DNA of 15,234 nt, from positions 1 to 15,234 of the forward strand of contig JALUWE010000133.1 in the NCBI GenBank assembly GCA_027019845.1. The letters are read 5' to 3'. Of the stretch, positions 1 to 7,300 are shown piece after piece (position 1 is the first letter of the stretch; each line of letters opens with the position of its first letter). The stretch is from Anaerolineales bacterium (lineage in GTDB: Bacteria; Chloroflexota; Anaerolineae; Anaerolineales; JABWBV01). Position numbers and translations under genes: made by a program. Below the pieces are notes generated by a model that worked only from the letters and a program-made list of their open reading frames with translations, made no database searches and was not told the origin of the DNA.

Positions 1-106
1 GGTCCATCAACGTATCGGCTCGCTTGTTAAAGTGCTGGTATACTTGTTGTCGGAACTGTGTTAAGTCGTGAGTTTTGTCCATACCCACATCTTGACACAG
101 TTCCAT
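1..106 (-). CDS. Transposase, N-terminal part (continues beyond window)
   Basis: A minus-strand reading frame opens at ATG 106-104 (second in-frame ATG at 82-80) and runs off the window edge without a stop. The visible 35 residues include KTHDLTQFRQQVYQHF and NKRADTLMD, which resemble the extreme N-terminus of insertion-sequence transposases; I cannot name the IS family. Support comes from position: the frame begins five bases inside a 16-bp sequence (111-126) that recurs as the terminal inverted repeat of the small element at 3981-4081. This looks like the end of an IS whose body lies to the left. The catalytic part is not visible, so activity cannot be judged. Confidence 0.6.
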   Translation of the reverse strand, partial: MELCQDVGMDKTHDLTQFRQQVYQHFNKRADTLMD

Positions 107-110
107 CTAT

Positions 111-126
111 TTTGTCAAAAGTCCAA
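111..126. repeat. Putative terminal inverted repeat of the IS at the window edge
   Basis: TTTGTCAAAAGTCCAA here is identical, 16 of 16, to the right end of the small element at 4066-4081. Read outward it forms the tip of the partial IS, next to its transposase start. The IS boundary would be 126/127, only 43 bases before the DUF262 start codon, so the insertion replaced or displaced the original upstream region of that gene. Confidence 0.65.
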
Positions 127-169
127 TTAACTGGTTGGGTGCTTGTGTATATTTGCAAGGTGAAGTTCA

Positions 170-1888
170 ATGAAAACGATAGACTACAATTTGAAAGATA
201 TTCTTAAAGGCGTTAGTTACGAGCATTTTCTTATTCCGCAATTTCAAAGACGCTTCCGATGGAAGAATAGTCAGGTCAAACTGTTGATAGATTCAATAGC
301 TCGCAACTACCCTATAGGCTCCCTTTTAATGTTGGCCCGTAATCCAGATTTCCCGTTGCAGTCTAGGTCTGTGGAGGCTGAAATAAATGATTCGCCTGAC
401 GATGTGGACAGTGACAGTGATTTCTCGTCAGAAATTTTTTACATATTGGATGGACAACAACGCTTAACGTCTATAGCACGGGTTTTTCTAAATGCCGATC
501 CGCATCTCAATTACTATTTTGATTTGCGTAGAATGTTGATGAACTTTGACAAGGAGGATAGCGGTTGGATAGTTACCCGTAGGAGAGGGAAAAAAGAACA
601 TAAGCGAAAAGACAATAATAGGCTACTTCGCGCTGATGTTGTTCTCAATCAAGAGGAGACGGATGTATTTGTCGCAGAATATATTGAAGATTCCGGCGAT
701 TTTCCCGATTTTTCCAAACAAGAAGCGCGCCAGGCCGCGGCAAGGATCAAAGGAGTATTTGAGACCATCAGGAATTATAAAGTCCCTATTGTGGTTTTGG
801 ACAGCGATGCTCCCTTAGAATCAGTATGTCGGGTGTTTGAGACAATTAACTCTACCGGTACGCGTTTGACAACTTTTGATTTGGCTGTAGCAAGATTTTA
901 TCCGGACCCAGATTTGCGAGAGCTATGGGATGAAGGTAAAGATGCTTATCCAATTCTGGAGCGATTTAATGTCGATGGAGAACGAGCCCTTCAAGTATTG
1001 TCGTTGTGGCATTCTTACGAGCACCAACAATTTAGCGAACCTACTCGAAGCAAGCTACTGTCGCTACCTACAGAGTTTATAAAACACAACTGGAAACAAG
1101 CAGTAAAAAGTTTGGCAGACGCATACAGGTGGGCTGAGGCGAATGGGGCTTCCCCCAAGTTACTACCGGGGCATAATATTTTGGTTTCCATTGCGGCTTT
1201 TCTTATACTGTTTCCTTCTTTCATTGACGACCCGACCAAAAATTTCCAATCGGTTTTGCGGCGATGGTATTTTTGCAGAGCCCTCCAACAAGGCGCACGA
1301 CAAGCTGCTAATTATCAAATAGGATTGGACTTTGATGCACTTGTTGATTATGCAAACAACAACAAACCTCTAGAGACGGATGAAGTGCGTTTAAGCATTC
1401 AGGGGATAAAAAAAGTTAACAGAGCTGGTGATAGCAGATATAAAGCACTGCATTGTATTATATCTTTGTACACAAGAGAGGATCTTCTCACGGGGGTGCC
1501 GTTAGATGGAAACTTGGAAGACCATCATATCTTTCCGCGCTCTTTGACTAAGCGAGGTATTCCACGCAACAAATTGGATTCTATTGCAAATCGTATCATA
1601 GTTACGCAGAAGACCAATCGGCTATTGGGTGACACATTGCCGAGAAAGTACTTTGGAGATTTGCGAGCGCAATCTATAAAGGACGGTACTGTGGGGGATT
1701 TGCAACGCAGGTTAGAACAGTCCATGATTCCTGGGAATATTCTGCACCCTGATTTTCTGCAACAATTTGAAGTGGAACGGTTCGATAGATTTTTAACACA
1801 ACGAGCAGGCATTTTGTTGAAAAGAGTGGAAGAGATAATAGGGAAATCTCTTATTGTGACCGATTCAGATGATGATATTGATGAATGA
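170..1888 (+). CDS. DUF262/DUF1524 HNH nuclease (GmrSD-like, type IV restriction-related)
   Basis: This 572-residue protein joins two halves seen in GmrSD-type modification-dependent restriction enzymes. The N-terminal DUF262 (ParB-like/GmrS) domain shows IPQFQRRFRW at 22-31 and DGQQRLT at 94-100, the nucleotide-binding signature. The C-terminal DUF1524 domain has the HNH-type DHHIFP at 451-456 and a downstream SIANRIIV block with Asn474, consistent with a metal-dependent nuclease. Family members cut modified phage DNA, but many single-chain homologues have no tested target. The start is set by AAGGTG at 157-162, seven bases upstream. Base composition is clearly AT-richer than the housekeeping genes, suggesting transfer. 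An IS end lies just upstream, and an attC-like site begins 11 bases after the stop, so it is probably integron-cassette cargo. Defence is inferred. Confidence 0.9.
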   Translation: MKTIDYNLKDILKGVSYEHFLIPQFQRRFRWKNSQVKLLIDSIARNYPIGSLLMLARNPDFPLQSRSVEAEINDSPDDVDSDSDFSSEIFYILDGQQRLTSIARVFLNADPHLNYYFDLRRMLMNFDKEDSGWIVTRRRGKKEHKRKDNNRLLRADVVLNQEETDVFVAEYIEDSGDFPDFSKQEARQAAARIKGVFETIRNYKVPIVVLDSDAPLESVCRVFETINSTGTRLTTFDLAVARFYPDPDLRELWDEGKDAYPILERFNVDGERALQVLSLWHSYEHQQFSEPTRSKLLSLPTEFIKHNWKQAVKSLADAYRWAEANGASPKLLPGHNILVSIAAFLILFPSFIDDPTKNFQSVLRRWYFCRALQQGARQAANYQIGLDFDALVDYANNNKPLETDEVRLSIQGIKKVNRAGDSRYKALHCIISLYTREDLLTGVPLDGNLEDHHIFPRSLTKRGIPRNKLDSIANRIIVTQKTNRLLGDTLPRKYFGDLRAQSIKDGTVGDLQRRLEQSMIPGNILHPDFLQQFEVERFDRFLTQRAGILLKRVEEIIGKSLIVTDSDDDIDE

Positions 1889-1899
1889 GAATTCACAGC

Positions 1900-2023
1900 G
1901 GCTAACCCCGGCTGCACCCGACCCGCCTTCGGCGGTGGGTAAGTGGCGCGCTGGGCTGGCAATGGTGCTGGTTGGCGGTGGTTCTGAGCCTGTGCCGCTC
2001 GGCAGGTGAGCCACACGTTGGGC
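1900..2023 (+). repeat. attC-like recombination site 1
   Basis: The stretch has integron attC architecture. R'' is GGCTAAC (1900-1906; six of seven match RYYYAAC). L'' is GGCTGCACC (1910-1918). L' is GGTGAGCC (2005-2012), and R' is GTTGGGC (2017-2023; perfect GTTRRRY). L'' and L' are complementary except for one bulged G in L'', as expected for the extrahelical base that sets strand choice. The centre contains a CCGCC/GGCGG hairpin. Its 124-bp length is within the known attC range. It follows the DUF262 gene stop by 11 bases, the usual cassette layout. A 36-base central block (1915-1950) recurs with two mismatches in site 2. Confidence 0.75.
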
Positions 2024-2072
2024 AGCGCGATGTACATTCCGAGTGAAGGCAGGAAGTCTCTTCGTGCGTCAT

Positions 2073-2101
2073 TTGCGCTAACATGCCTTCCGTGATATTA
2101 T
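2073..2101 (+). promoter_or_regulatory. Putative promoter of the HigBA-like operon
   Basis: A -35-like TTGCGC (2073-2078) and a -10-like TATTAT (2096-2101) are separated by exactly 17 bases. The -10 box ends six bases before the toxin ATG, so the transcript would start at or next to the start codon and be leaderless. The promoter lies inside the presumed cassette, giving the toxin-antitoxin pair its own expression. Confidence 0.5.
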
Positions 2102-2107
2102 GGGGGT

Positions 2108-2401
2108 ATGATACGGTCGTTCAAAAATGCGGCGACAGAAGACATCTTCAACGGTGTTAATTCCAGAGCCGCCCGAAAAACCTGCCCTCAGCAGTTGTGG
2201 AAAATCGCCGTGCGGAAACTGGATCAACTGGATTCTGCTGAAGCGTTAGATGACTTGAGAATTCCGCCGGGGAATCGCCTCGAAGCTTTGAAAGGCGACC
2301 GGCAAGGGCAATATAGCATACGTATCAACGAGCAGTATCGGATATGCTTCGTCTGGACAGAAAGCGGGCCAGCAGAAGTGGAGATCGTAGACTACCATTG
2401 A
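2108..2401 (+). CDS. higB: HigB-type toxin (RelE/ParE superfamily mRNA interferase)
   Basis: This 97-residue protein has the length and layout of HigB toxins, which cut mRNA at the ribosome. It begins MIRSFKNAATEDIF, has a central basic region with KLDQLDSAEALDDLRIPPGN, and ends with the strand signature YSIRINEQYRICFVW. The gene lies 22 bases before a HigA-type antitoxin in the toxin-first order typical of higBA. There is no normally spaced ribosome-binding site: a GGGGGT run directly abuts the ATG and the -10 box is only six bases away, so leaderless translation is plausible. The pair sits between two attC-like sites, a common location for toxin-antitoxin modules that stabilise integron arrays. 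Family assignment is strong; activity is untested. Confidence 0.9.
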   Translation: MIRSFKNAATEDIFNGVNSRAARKTCPQQLWKIAVRKLDQLDSAEALDDLRIPPGNRLEALKGDRQGQYSIRINEQYRICFVWTESGPAEVEIVDYH

Positions 2402-2423
2402 GCGGAAAGAAGGTGACGAGAAA

Positions 2424-2732
2424 ATGGTGAGAGTACCGACCAATCGGGAGCCGACACATCCAGGAGAAATTCTGCGAGAAGAATTCTTGCAGCCGATGGG
2501 TATCACGCAGCAGGAACTTGCGGCGGGGATACATGTGCCATATCAGCGGGTGAATGAATTGATAAACGGGAAACGAGGGGTAACGCCAAGCACCGCCCTG
2601 CGGTTGGCGAAGTATTTTGGCACAACGCCAGGCTTCTGGATGAATTTGCAGTTGCGCTGGGATTTGTATCGAGCGCAACAGAAGGAAGCCAAGCAATTAG
2701 AGGAAATAAAGCCTCACATGGCTTCCGTGTAA
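2424..2732 (+). CDS. higA: HigA-type antitoxin, XRE helix-turn-helix
   Basis: This 102-residue HigA-family antitoxin carries the hallmark THPGEILREEFLQPMGIT near the N-terminus, then a helix-turn-helix (QQELAAGIHV followed by RVNELINGKRG) and the family ending ALRLAKYFGTTPGFWMNLQ. HigA neutralises HigB by direct binding and represses the shared promoter; an operator near 2073-2107 is expected but I did not identify one. The start is supported by AAGGTG at 2410-2415, eight bases upstream. The charged C-terminal tail after about residue 80 is usual for the family. The gene ends 19 bases before the second attC-like site. Confidence 0.93.
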   Translation: MVRVPTNREPTHPGEILREEFLQPMGITQQELAAGIHVPYQRVNELINGKRGVTPSTALRLAKYFGTTPGFWMNLQLRWDLYRAQQKEAKQLEEIKPHMASV

Positions 2733-2751
2733 GGCGGTGAAATGCGGCGCA

Positions 2752-2878
2752 GCCCAACCATGCATTCACCCGACCCGCCTTCGGCGGTGGGGAAGCGGCG
2801 CGGAAATTTCCTGCTGTGGTTCTGGTTGAAGTTTCTTGGATTGCCCGGCACGGCAGGCGGATGACGCCCCCGTTAGGT
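2752..2878 (+). repeat. attC-like recombination site 2
   Basis: Same architecture as site 1. R'' is GCCCAAC (2752-2758; perfect RYYYAAC), L'' is GCATTCACCCG (2762-2772), L' is CGGATGACGC (2858-2867) and R' is GTTAGGT (2872-2878; perfect GTTRRRY). L'' and L' pair with one bulged T at the same position as the bulged G of site 1, plus two mismatches. The central block 2767-2802 matches 34 of 36 bases of site 1. The 127-bp site closes the HigBA cassette. A strict structural search such as IntegronFinder would settle it. Confidence 0.7.
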
Positions 2879-3009
2879 TTCTTGTCCACAAGTTTTGGTT
2901 GGGGCGCTTCAAGACAACAGAACTTGAGCGATGCCTTGTCGCGTGCTGATTGACGAAGGTTTATTTGTAGGCAGCGTAAATGCTTGTGCTTTTTCAGGGG
3001 GAAATGCAG

Positions 3010-3015
3010 TATAAT
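3010..3015 (+). promoter_or_regulatory. -10 box of the VapBC-like operon
   Basis: A perfect TATAAT lies 37 bases before the antitoxin ATG. No convincing -35 at 16-18 bases is visible; TTGTGC at 2984-2989 is 20 bases away. Confidence 0.45.
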
Positions 3016-3052
3016 GTAGGTATTACAGGATGTGTTTCGATAGGAGTGTTGT

Positions 3053-3259
3053 ATGGATGTTGTAACAGTATCACCCAAATACCAGGTTGTAATTCCTAAA
3101 AAAGCAAGGCAGGCACTAAAGATTACGCCAGGGCAAAAAGTGCGAGTTTTGATATACGAGAACCGCATTCAGTTGATTCCGGTTGTGCCGATGCAAGAGA
3201 TTCGCGGGTTTGTAAAAGGGATAGACACCACAATAGAAAGAGAAGCGGACCGGGTATGA
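3053..3259 (+). CDS. vapB: VapB-type antitoxin, AbrB/SpoVT fold
   Basis: This 68-residue protein has the swapped-hairpin AbrB DNA-binding domain: VTVSPKYQVVIPKKARQALK at residues 4-23, followed by ITPGQKVRVLIYENRIQLIP. Such antitoxins bind and inhibit PIN-domain VapC toxins through a flexible C-terminal tail, here roughly from GFVKGIDTTIE to the end, and autoregulate the operon. AGGAG at 3042-3046 is a good ribosome-binding site six bases before the ATG. The stop overlaps the toxin start (ATGA, 3256-3259), implying translational coupling. The pair lies downstream of attC-like site 2 but no closing attC was found after it. Confidence 0.92.
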   Translation: MDVVTVSPKYQVVIPKKARQALKITPGQKVRVLIYENRIQLIPVVPMQEIRGFVKGIDTTIEREADRV

Positions 3260-3630
3260 ACGTTGTAGATTCAAGCGGTTGGCTGGAATACTTTGCCGAC
3301 GGAGTGAATGCGGATTTCTTTGCACCTGTAATTGAAGATGTGGGCGAGTTAATCGTTCCAACGATCAGTTTGTACGAAGTATTCAAGCGGATTTTGCAAC
3401 AACGGGGGGAGAACGCTGCGATACAAGCCGTAGCAGCAATGCAGCAAGGGATAGTAGTTGATGTAGATGCAGGCGTAGCCATTCATGCAGCGAAGATGTC
3501 GGCGTCGCTGAGAATCCCGATGGCGGATAGCATCATTTTGACGACAGCGAGGATGTATAACGCGACTGTGTGGACGCAGGATGCGGATTTCAAAGGGCTG
3601 GATGGTGTTCAATACATTGAGAGGCCATAA
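3256..3630 (+). CDS. vapC: VapC-type toxin, PIN-domain ribonuclease
   Basis: This 124-residue PIN-domain protein is of normal VapC length. The expected acidic residues are all present: Asp5 (VDSSGW), Glu41 (SLYEVF), Asp91 (MADSIIL) and Asp109 (TQDADF). They coordinate the metal used for RNA cleavage; VapC toxins usually cut tRNA or the 23S sarcin-ricin loop, but the target here cannot be read from sequence. The gene overlaps the antitoxin by four bases. No truncation or missing catalytic residue is visible, so the toxin is probably functional when free of its antitoxin. Confidence 0.93.
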   Translation: MNVVDSSGWLEYFADGVNADFFAPVIEDVGELIVPTISLYEVFKRILQQRGENAAIQAVAAMQQGIVVDVDAGVAIHAAKMSASLRIPMADSIILTTARMYNATVWTQDADFKGLDGVQYIERP

Positions 3631-3688
3631 AGCCTGGTCTCCGGCGCCATAATCTCGACTTCGCCTCTTGACAAATAACACAGTTACT

Positions 3689-3800
3689 CTGAGGGCACGC
3701 AGTGCCCGAAGAATCTCCCCCATCGCAAGCGAGATTCTTCGCTCTCCGTCCCCCGTCTCCCCCACCGTCGCCGAGATTCTTCGCTGTCGCTCAGAATGAC
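3689..3800. repeat. REP-like inverted repeat cluster
   Basis: A forward unit at 3689-3717 (CTGAGGGC... through CCGAAGAATCTC) is followed by two reverse units, GAGATTCTTCGCTCTCC at 3731-3747 and 3773-3800 (ending CGCTCAGAATGAC). Opposed units can pair into a large hairpin. The same GCGACCGAAGAATCT family forms the tandem array at 14970-15085, so this is a dispersed, genome-resident repeat family. It lies 58 bases after vapC and could trim or terminate that transcript; this is inference. Confidence 0.7.
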
Positions 3801-3874
3801 GCAAGCAACAGCCGGTTGCTCAGCATGACACAGTAACAACAGGCTTGAACTGCGTAACTTCTGTCACTTATAGG

Positions 3875-4116
3875 ACTTACGCATTTGAAAAGTCGCACCC
3901 AGACCTCACAAGGTCTCAAAGCGCATGGAGACGCCCGGATGCAATCTGTTTTGGGTAAAATCTTCCTGCATCGTATGGTATTGGACTTTAGACAAAATGC
4001 GTTTTGCCCCCACATGTGGGGATTTGACATGCAGCCTTGCCCCCATATCTTGGGGTTTTCGCTGATTTGTCAAAAGTCCAAATGGTAGTAGACCTGTGAG
4101 GTCTCACTGCGTAAGT
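3875..4116. mobile_element. Degenerate repeat element bounded by 9-bp inverted repeats
   Basis: ACTTACGCA (3875-3883) and TGCGTAAGT (4108-4116) are perfect inverted ends. Just inside each is a related small hairpin: AGACCT/AGGTCT at 3901-3916 and again at 4090-4104, the two being reverse complements apart from one base. The MITE at 3981-4081 is nested inside, so this outer element was present first; without the MITE and one target copy it is about 135 bp. No target duplication is visible outside the ends and there is no coding capacity. It may be a very short non-autonomous element or a decayed one. Confidence 0.45.
3981..4081. mobile_element. MITE, 101 bp, with 6-bp target-site duplication
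   Basis: The ends TTGGACTTTAGACAAA (3981-3996) and TTTGTCAAAAGTCCAA (4066-4081) are inverted repeats matching at 15 of 16 positions. ATGGTA flanks both sides directly (3975-3980 and 4082-4087), a clean target duplication. The right end equals the IS tip at 111-126 base for base, so the missing transposase partner is probably the IS whose gene starts at 106 on the minus strand. The interior has two hairpin motifs: a perfect CCCC-ACATGT-GGGG palindrome (4008-4021) and a related CCCCA/TGGGG copy near 4040-4055. No protein is encoded. Confidence 0.85.
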
Positions 4117-4125
4117 ACTGTAACC

Positions 4126-4153
4126 TTACTCCCTACTCCTTACTCCCTACTCC
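4126..4153. repeat. Heptanucleotide tandem repeat, 4 units
   Basis: TTACTCC and CTACTCC alternate twice (28 bases). This is the first of two heptamer arrays before glyQS. Confidence 0.85.
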
Positions 4154-4180
4154 TGCCCTGTTACTTCTCCAAGTCGGCTG

Positions 4181-4243
4181 CTGACCACTGACCACTGACC
4201 ACTGACCACTGAACACTGAACACTGAACACGGAACACTGACCA
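4181..4243. repeat. Heptanucleotide tandem repeat, 9 units
   Basis: Nine uninterrupted seven-base units: four CTGACCA, three CTGAACA, one CGGAACA and one CTGACCA. It resembles the short tandemly repeated repetitive (STRR) heptamers described in cyanobacteria. It ends 18 bases before the glyQS -10 box, so its copy number may change promoter-proximal spacing. Confidence 0.9.
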
Positions 4244-4261
4244 CTGGCCTCCCAATAGCGT

Positions 4262-4267
4262 TATAAT
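4262..4267 (+). promoter_or_regulatory. -10 box of glyQS
   Basis: A perfect TATAAT lies 113 bases before the glyQS ATG. The nearest -35-like hexamer, CTGACC at 4237-4242, is in the last unit of the heptamer array and is 19 bases away, so the -35 is weak or absent. The leader carries no T-box consensus. Confidence 0.45.
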
Positions 4268-4380
4268 TCGGCTGCCATCCCCAATCCTGCGGCTGCGGGC
4301 AAACGGAGTTCATACGAACGCTATCCGCCCTCCGCGCGGGATGCACCAACCCACAAAACTCGAACTCCCGGACAACAACC

Positions 4381-7300
4381 ATGACCCTCGACTTCCAATC
4401 CATGATGATGACCCTCCAGCAGTTCTGGGCGGAGAAGGGCTGCCTGATCTGGCAGCCGTACTACTCGCAGGTGGGCGCGGGGACGATGAACCCGGCCACC
4501 GCGTTGCGCGTCCTCGGCCCCGAACCCTGGAACGTGGGTTACGTCGAACCCTCCATCCGGCCCGATGATGGCCGCTACGGCGACAACCCCAACCGTTTGC
4601 AGCAGCACTACCAGTTTCAGGTCATCCTCAAACCCGACCCCGGCAACCCGCAGGAGCTGTATCTGGAATCCCTCCAGGCACTGGGCATCGACCCGCGCGA
4701 ACACGACATCCGTTTCGTGGAAGACAACTGGGAATCCCCGCCCCTGGGCGCCTGGGGCCTGGGCTGGGAAGTCTGGCTGGACGGCCAGGAGATCACCCAA
4801 TTCACCTACTTCCAGCAGTCCGGCGGCATGACCCTCGATCCGGTCTCGGTCGAGATCACCTACGGGCTGGAGCGCATCGCCATCGCGTTGCAGCGCATCC
4901 GCGGCTTCCGCGACATCCGCTGGGTGGACGGTGGCGAAGTGGGGTTGAGCCTGACCTATGGCGATGTCAACCTGCAGGCCGAGCGCGAACACAGCACCTA
5001 CTACTTCGAGGTGGCCGACGTCGAACGCCAGCACGAGCTGTTCACGCTGTATGAGCAAGAGGCCAACGCCGCGCTGGAACGCGGCCTGGTGCTCCCCGCG
5101 TACGATTATTTCCTGAAATGCTCCCACACCTTCAACATCCTGGACACCCGCGGCGCAATCGGCGTCACCGAACGCCAGGTGTTCTTCCGCCGGATGCGGG
5201 CGCTGGCGCGTAAAGTGTCCGCAGCCTATGTGGCCCAGCGGGAGGCGATGGGGTTCCCCTGGCTGGCGGAGGATGGGAGATCGAACAGCGAGCAGCGAGC
5301 AGCAAGAAGCGAGCAGCGGGAAGCGGGAAGCGAAAAGCGGGAAGCGAAAGCCGATCTGGTGGTGGAAATCGGTACCGAGGAGCTGCCCCCCGCGGACCTG
5401 GAGGCCGCGCTGGCGCAACTTCGGGAGCGCGTCCCGGCGATGTTGGACGATCTGCGCCTCGAACACGCCGCGGTGGACGTTCAAGGCACGCCCCGCCGTC
5501 TGGTGATCCACATCGCGGGCCTGGCCGCGGCCCAACCTGACCGCGAGGCCGTGTTCCGCGGCCCCCCCGCGGACCGCGCCTTCGACGCGCAGGGCAACCC
5601 GACCCGCGCCGCGCAGGGCTTCGCCCGCTCCAAAGGCGTGGATGTGGCCGACTTGCAGGTGCGCGAGATCAACGGCGGGCGCTACGTGGTGGCCGTGGTG
5701 GCGCAAAAAGGCCGCGCCGCGGCCGAAGTGCTGGCCGAAACGCTGCCCGATCTGATCGCCTCGCTGCGCTTTGTCAAGACCATGCGCTGGAACCACACCA
5801 ACGTGGCCTTCTCCCGCCCCATCCGCTGGCTGCTGGCCCTGCACGGCGAGACCGTCATCCCCTTCGAGTACGCCGGCCTGCGCGCCGGTCGCTGCACCCG
5901 CAGCCTGCGTTTTTACGAGCCGGAAAGCCTCGAAATCCGCCAGCCCGCGGACTACTTCGCCTCGCTCCAGAAACAGGGCATCCTGCTGGACGTCGAAGCC
6001 CGCCAACAGGTCATTCGCCAGCAGGTAGCCGCGCTGGCCGCGGAGGTGGGCGGCACGGTCCCCGACGACCCCGCGCTGCTGGCCGAAGTCACCCACCTGG
6101 TCGAACGCCCGACCGCGCTGCGCGGCGCGTTCGACGCCGAATATCTCAATTTGCCCCGCGAGGTGCTGATCGCGGTGATGAAAAAGCACCAGCGCTATTT
6201 TCCGGTGGAGAAGGACGGCCAACTGCTGCCCTACTTCATCACCGTGCGCAACGGCGGCGACCGGCACCTGGACATCGTCGCGGAGGGCAACGAACACGTC
6301 ATCCGCGCCCGTTTCGCGGACGCCAATTTCTTCATCCAAAACGACCTGAAACGCCCGCTGGAAGCATTCGTCCCGCGGCTGGTGTCGCTCACCTTTCAGG
6401 CCAAACTCGGCTCCATGCTGGACAAAACCCGGCGCATCGAGGAACTGGTCACCGCGCTGGCCCCCAAAGTGGGGTTGGACGCGCAGGAAGAGGCCACCGC
6501 GCGGCGGGCTGCTCGTCTGTGCAAAGCCGATCTGGTGACCGAAATGGTGGTGGAGATGACCTCCCTGCAAGGCATCATGGGACGTTACTACGCGCTGCAA
6601 TCCGGGGAACCGCCCGCGGTCGCGCAGGCCATTTTCGAGCACTACCTGCCCCGTTTTGCCGGGGACGCCTCCCCGCAGGGCAAACCCGGCCTGACCATCG
6701 GCCTGGCCGACCGGCTGGATTCGCTCACCGGCCTGTTCGCGGCCGGCCTGGCCCCGACCGGGAACAAGGACCCGTTCGGGTTACGCCGCGCCGCGCTGGG
6801 GTTGGTGCAAAATCTGATCGCCTGGGAGTTGGATTTCGATTTGAGGGCCGCGGTCGGTTCAGCCGCCCGCAGGCAGCCCATCCGGGTATCTGCCGAGGTT
6901 CAAAACGAGGTGCTGGCGTTCATCAGCAGGCGTTTGCAAAATGCCATGCTGGAGGAGGGTTTCCGCTACGATGTGGTGGAGGCGGTGGTCTCCGCGCAAG
7001 GGCACAACCCGGCGCGCGCGGTGCAGGCCATTCGCCAGCTTGCGGCCTGGGTGGCGCGGCCAGACTGGCGGGAGATTCTGCCCACCTACTCCCGGTGTGT
7101 GCGTATTACCCGTGATCAGCACGCAACGTTCGAGGTCGATCCGGCGCAGTTCGTGGAGGCTGCCGAGCGCGAGCTTTATGAGGCCCTGCAGGCCGCGCAG
7201 GCCGCGCCGCGCACGCCCGGTTCGGTAGACGACTTTTTGAACGCGTTTTTGCCCATGATGCCGTCGGTCAACCGCTTTTTCGACGACGTGCTGGTGATGG

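Noticed and set aside
60..66. GTTAAGT as the core of an attC or attI site upstream of the DUF262 gene
   Set aside because: It lies inside the transposase reading frame and has no pairing L arms or R'' partner; it is a chance match to a loose seven-base pattern.
1908..1945. Rho-independent terminator after the DUF262 gene
   Set aside because: The CCGCC/GGCGG hairpin has no T run and is better explained as the central part of the attC-like site, since it is shared with site 2.
3631..3860. A closing attC site after vapC
   Set aside because: GTT-containing heptamers here (GTTACTC, GTTGCTC) do not fit GTTRRRY, and no paired arms are present; the VapBC pair therefore cannot be called a complete cassette.
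4268..4380. T-box riboswitch before glyQS
   Set aside because: The leader is short and shows neither the conserved T-box sequence nor a terminator hairpin with a T run.
4321..6642. A 773-codon open frame on the minus strand opposite glyQS
   Set aside because: It is a GC-rich shadow: the plus-strand frame matches glycyl-tRNA synthetase motifs throughout, while the minus-strand product is low-complexity and has no recognisable domain.
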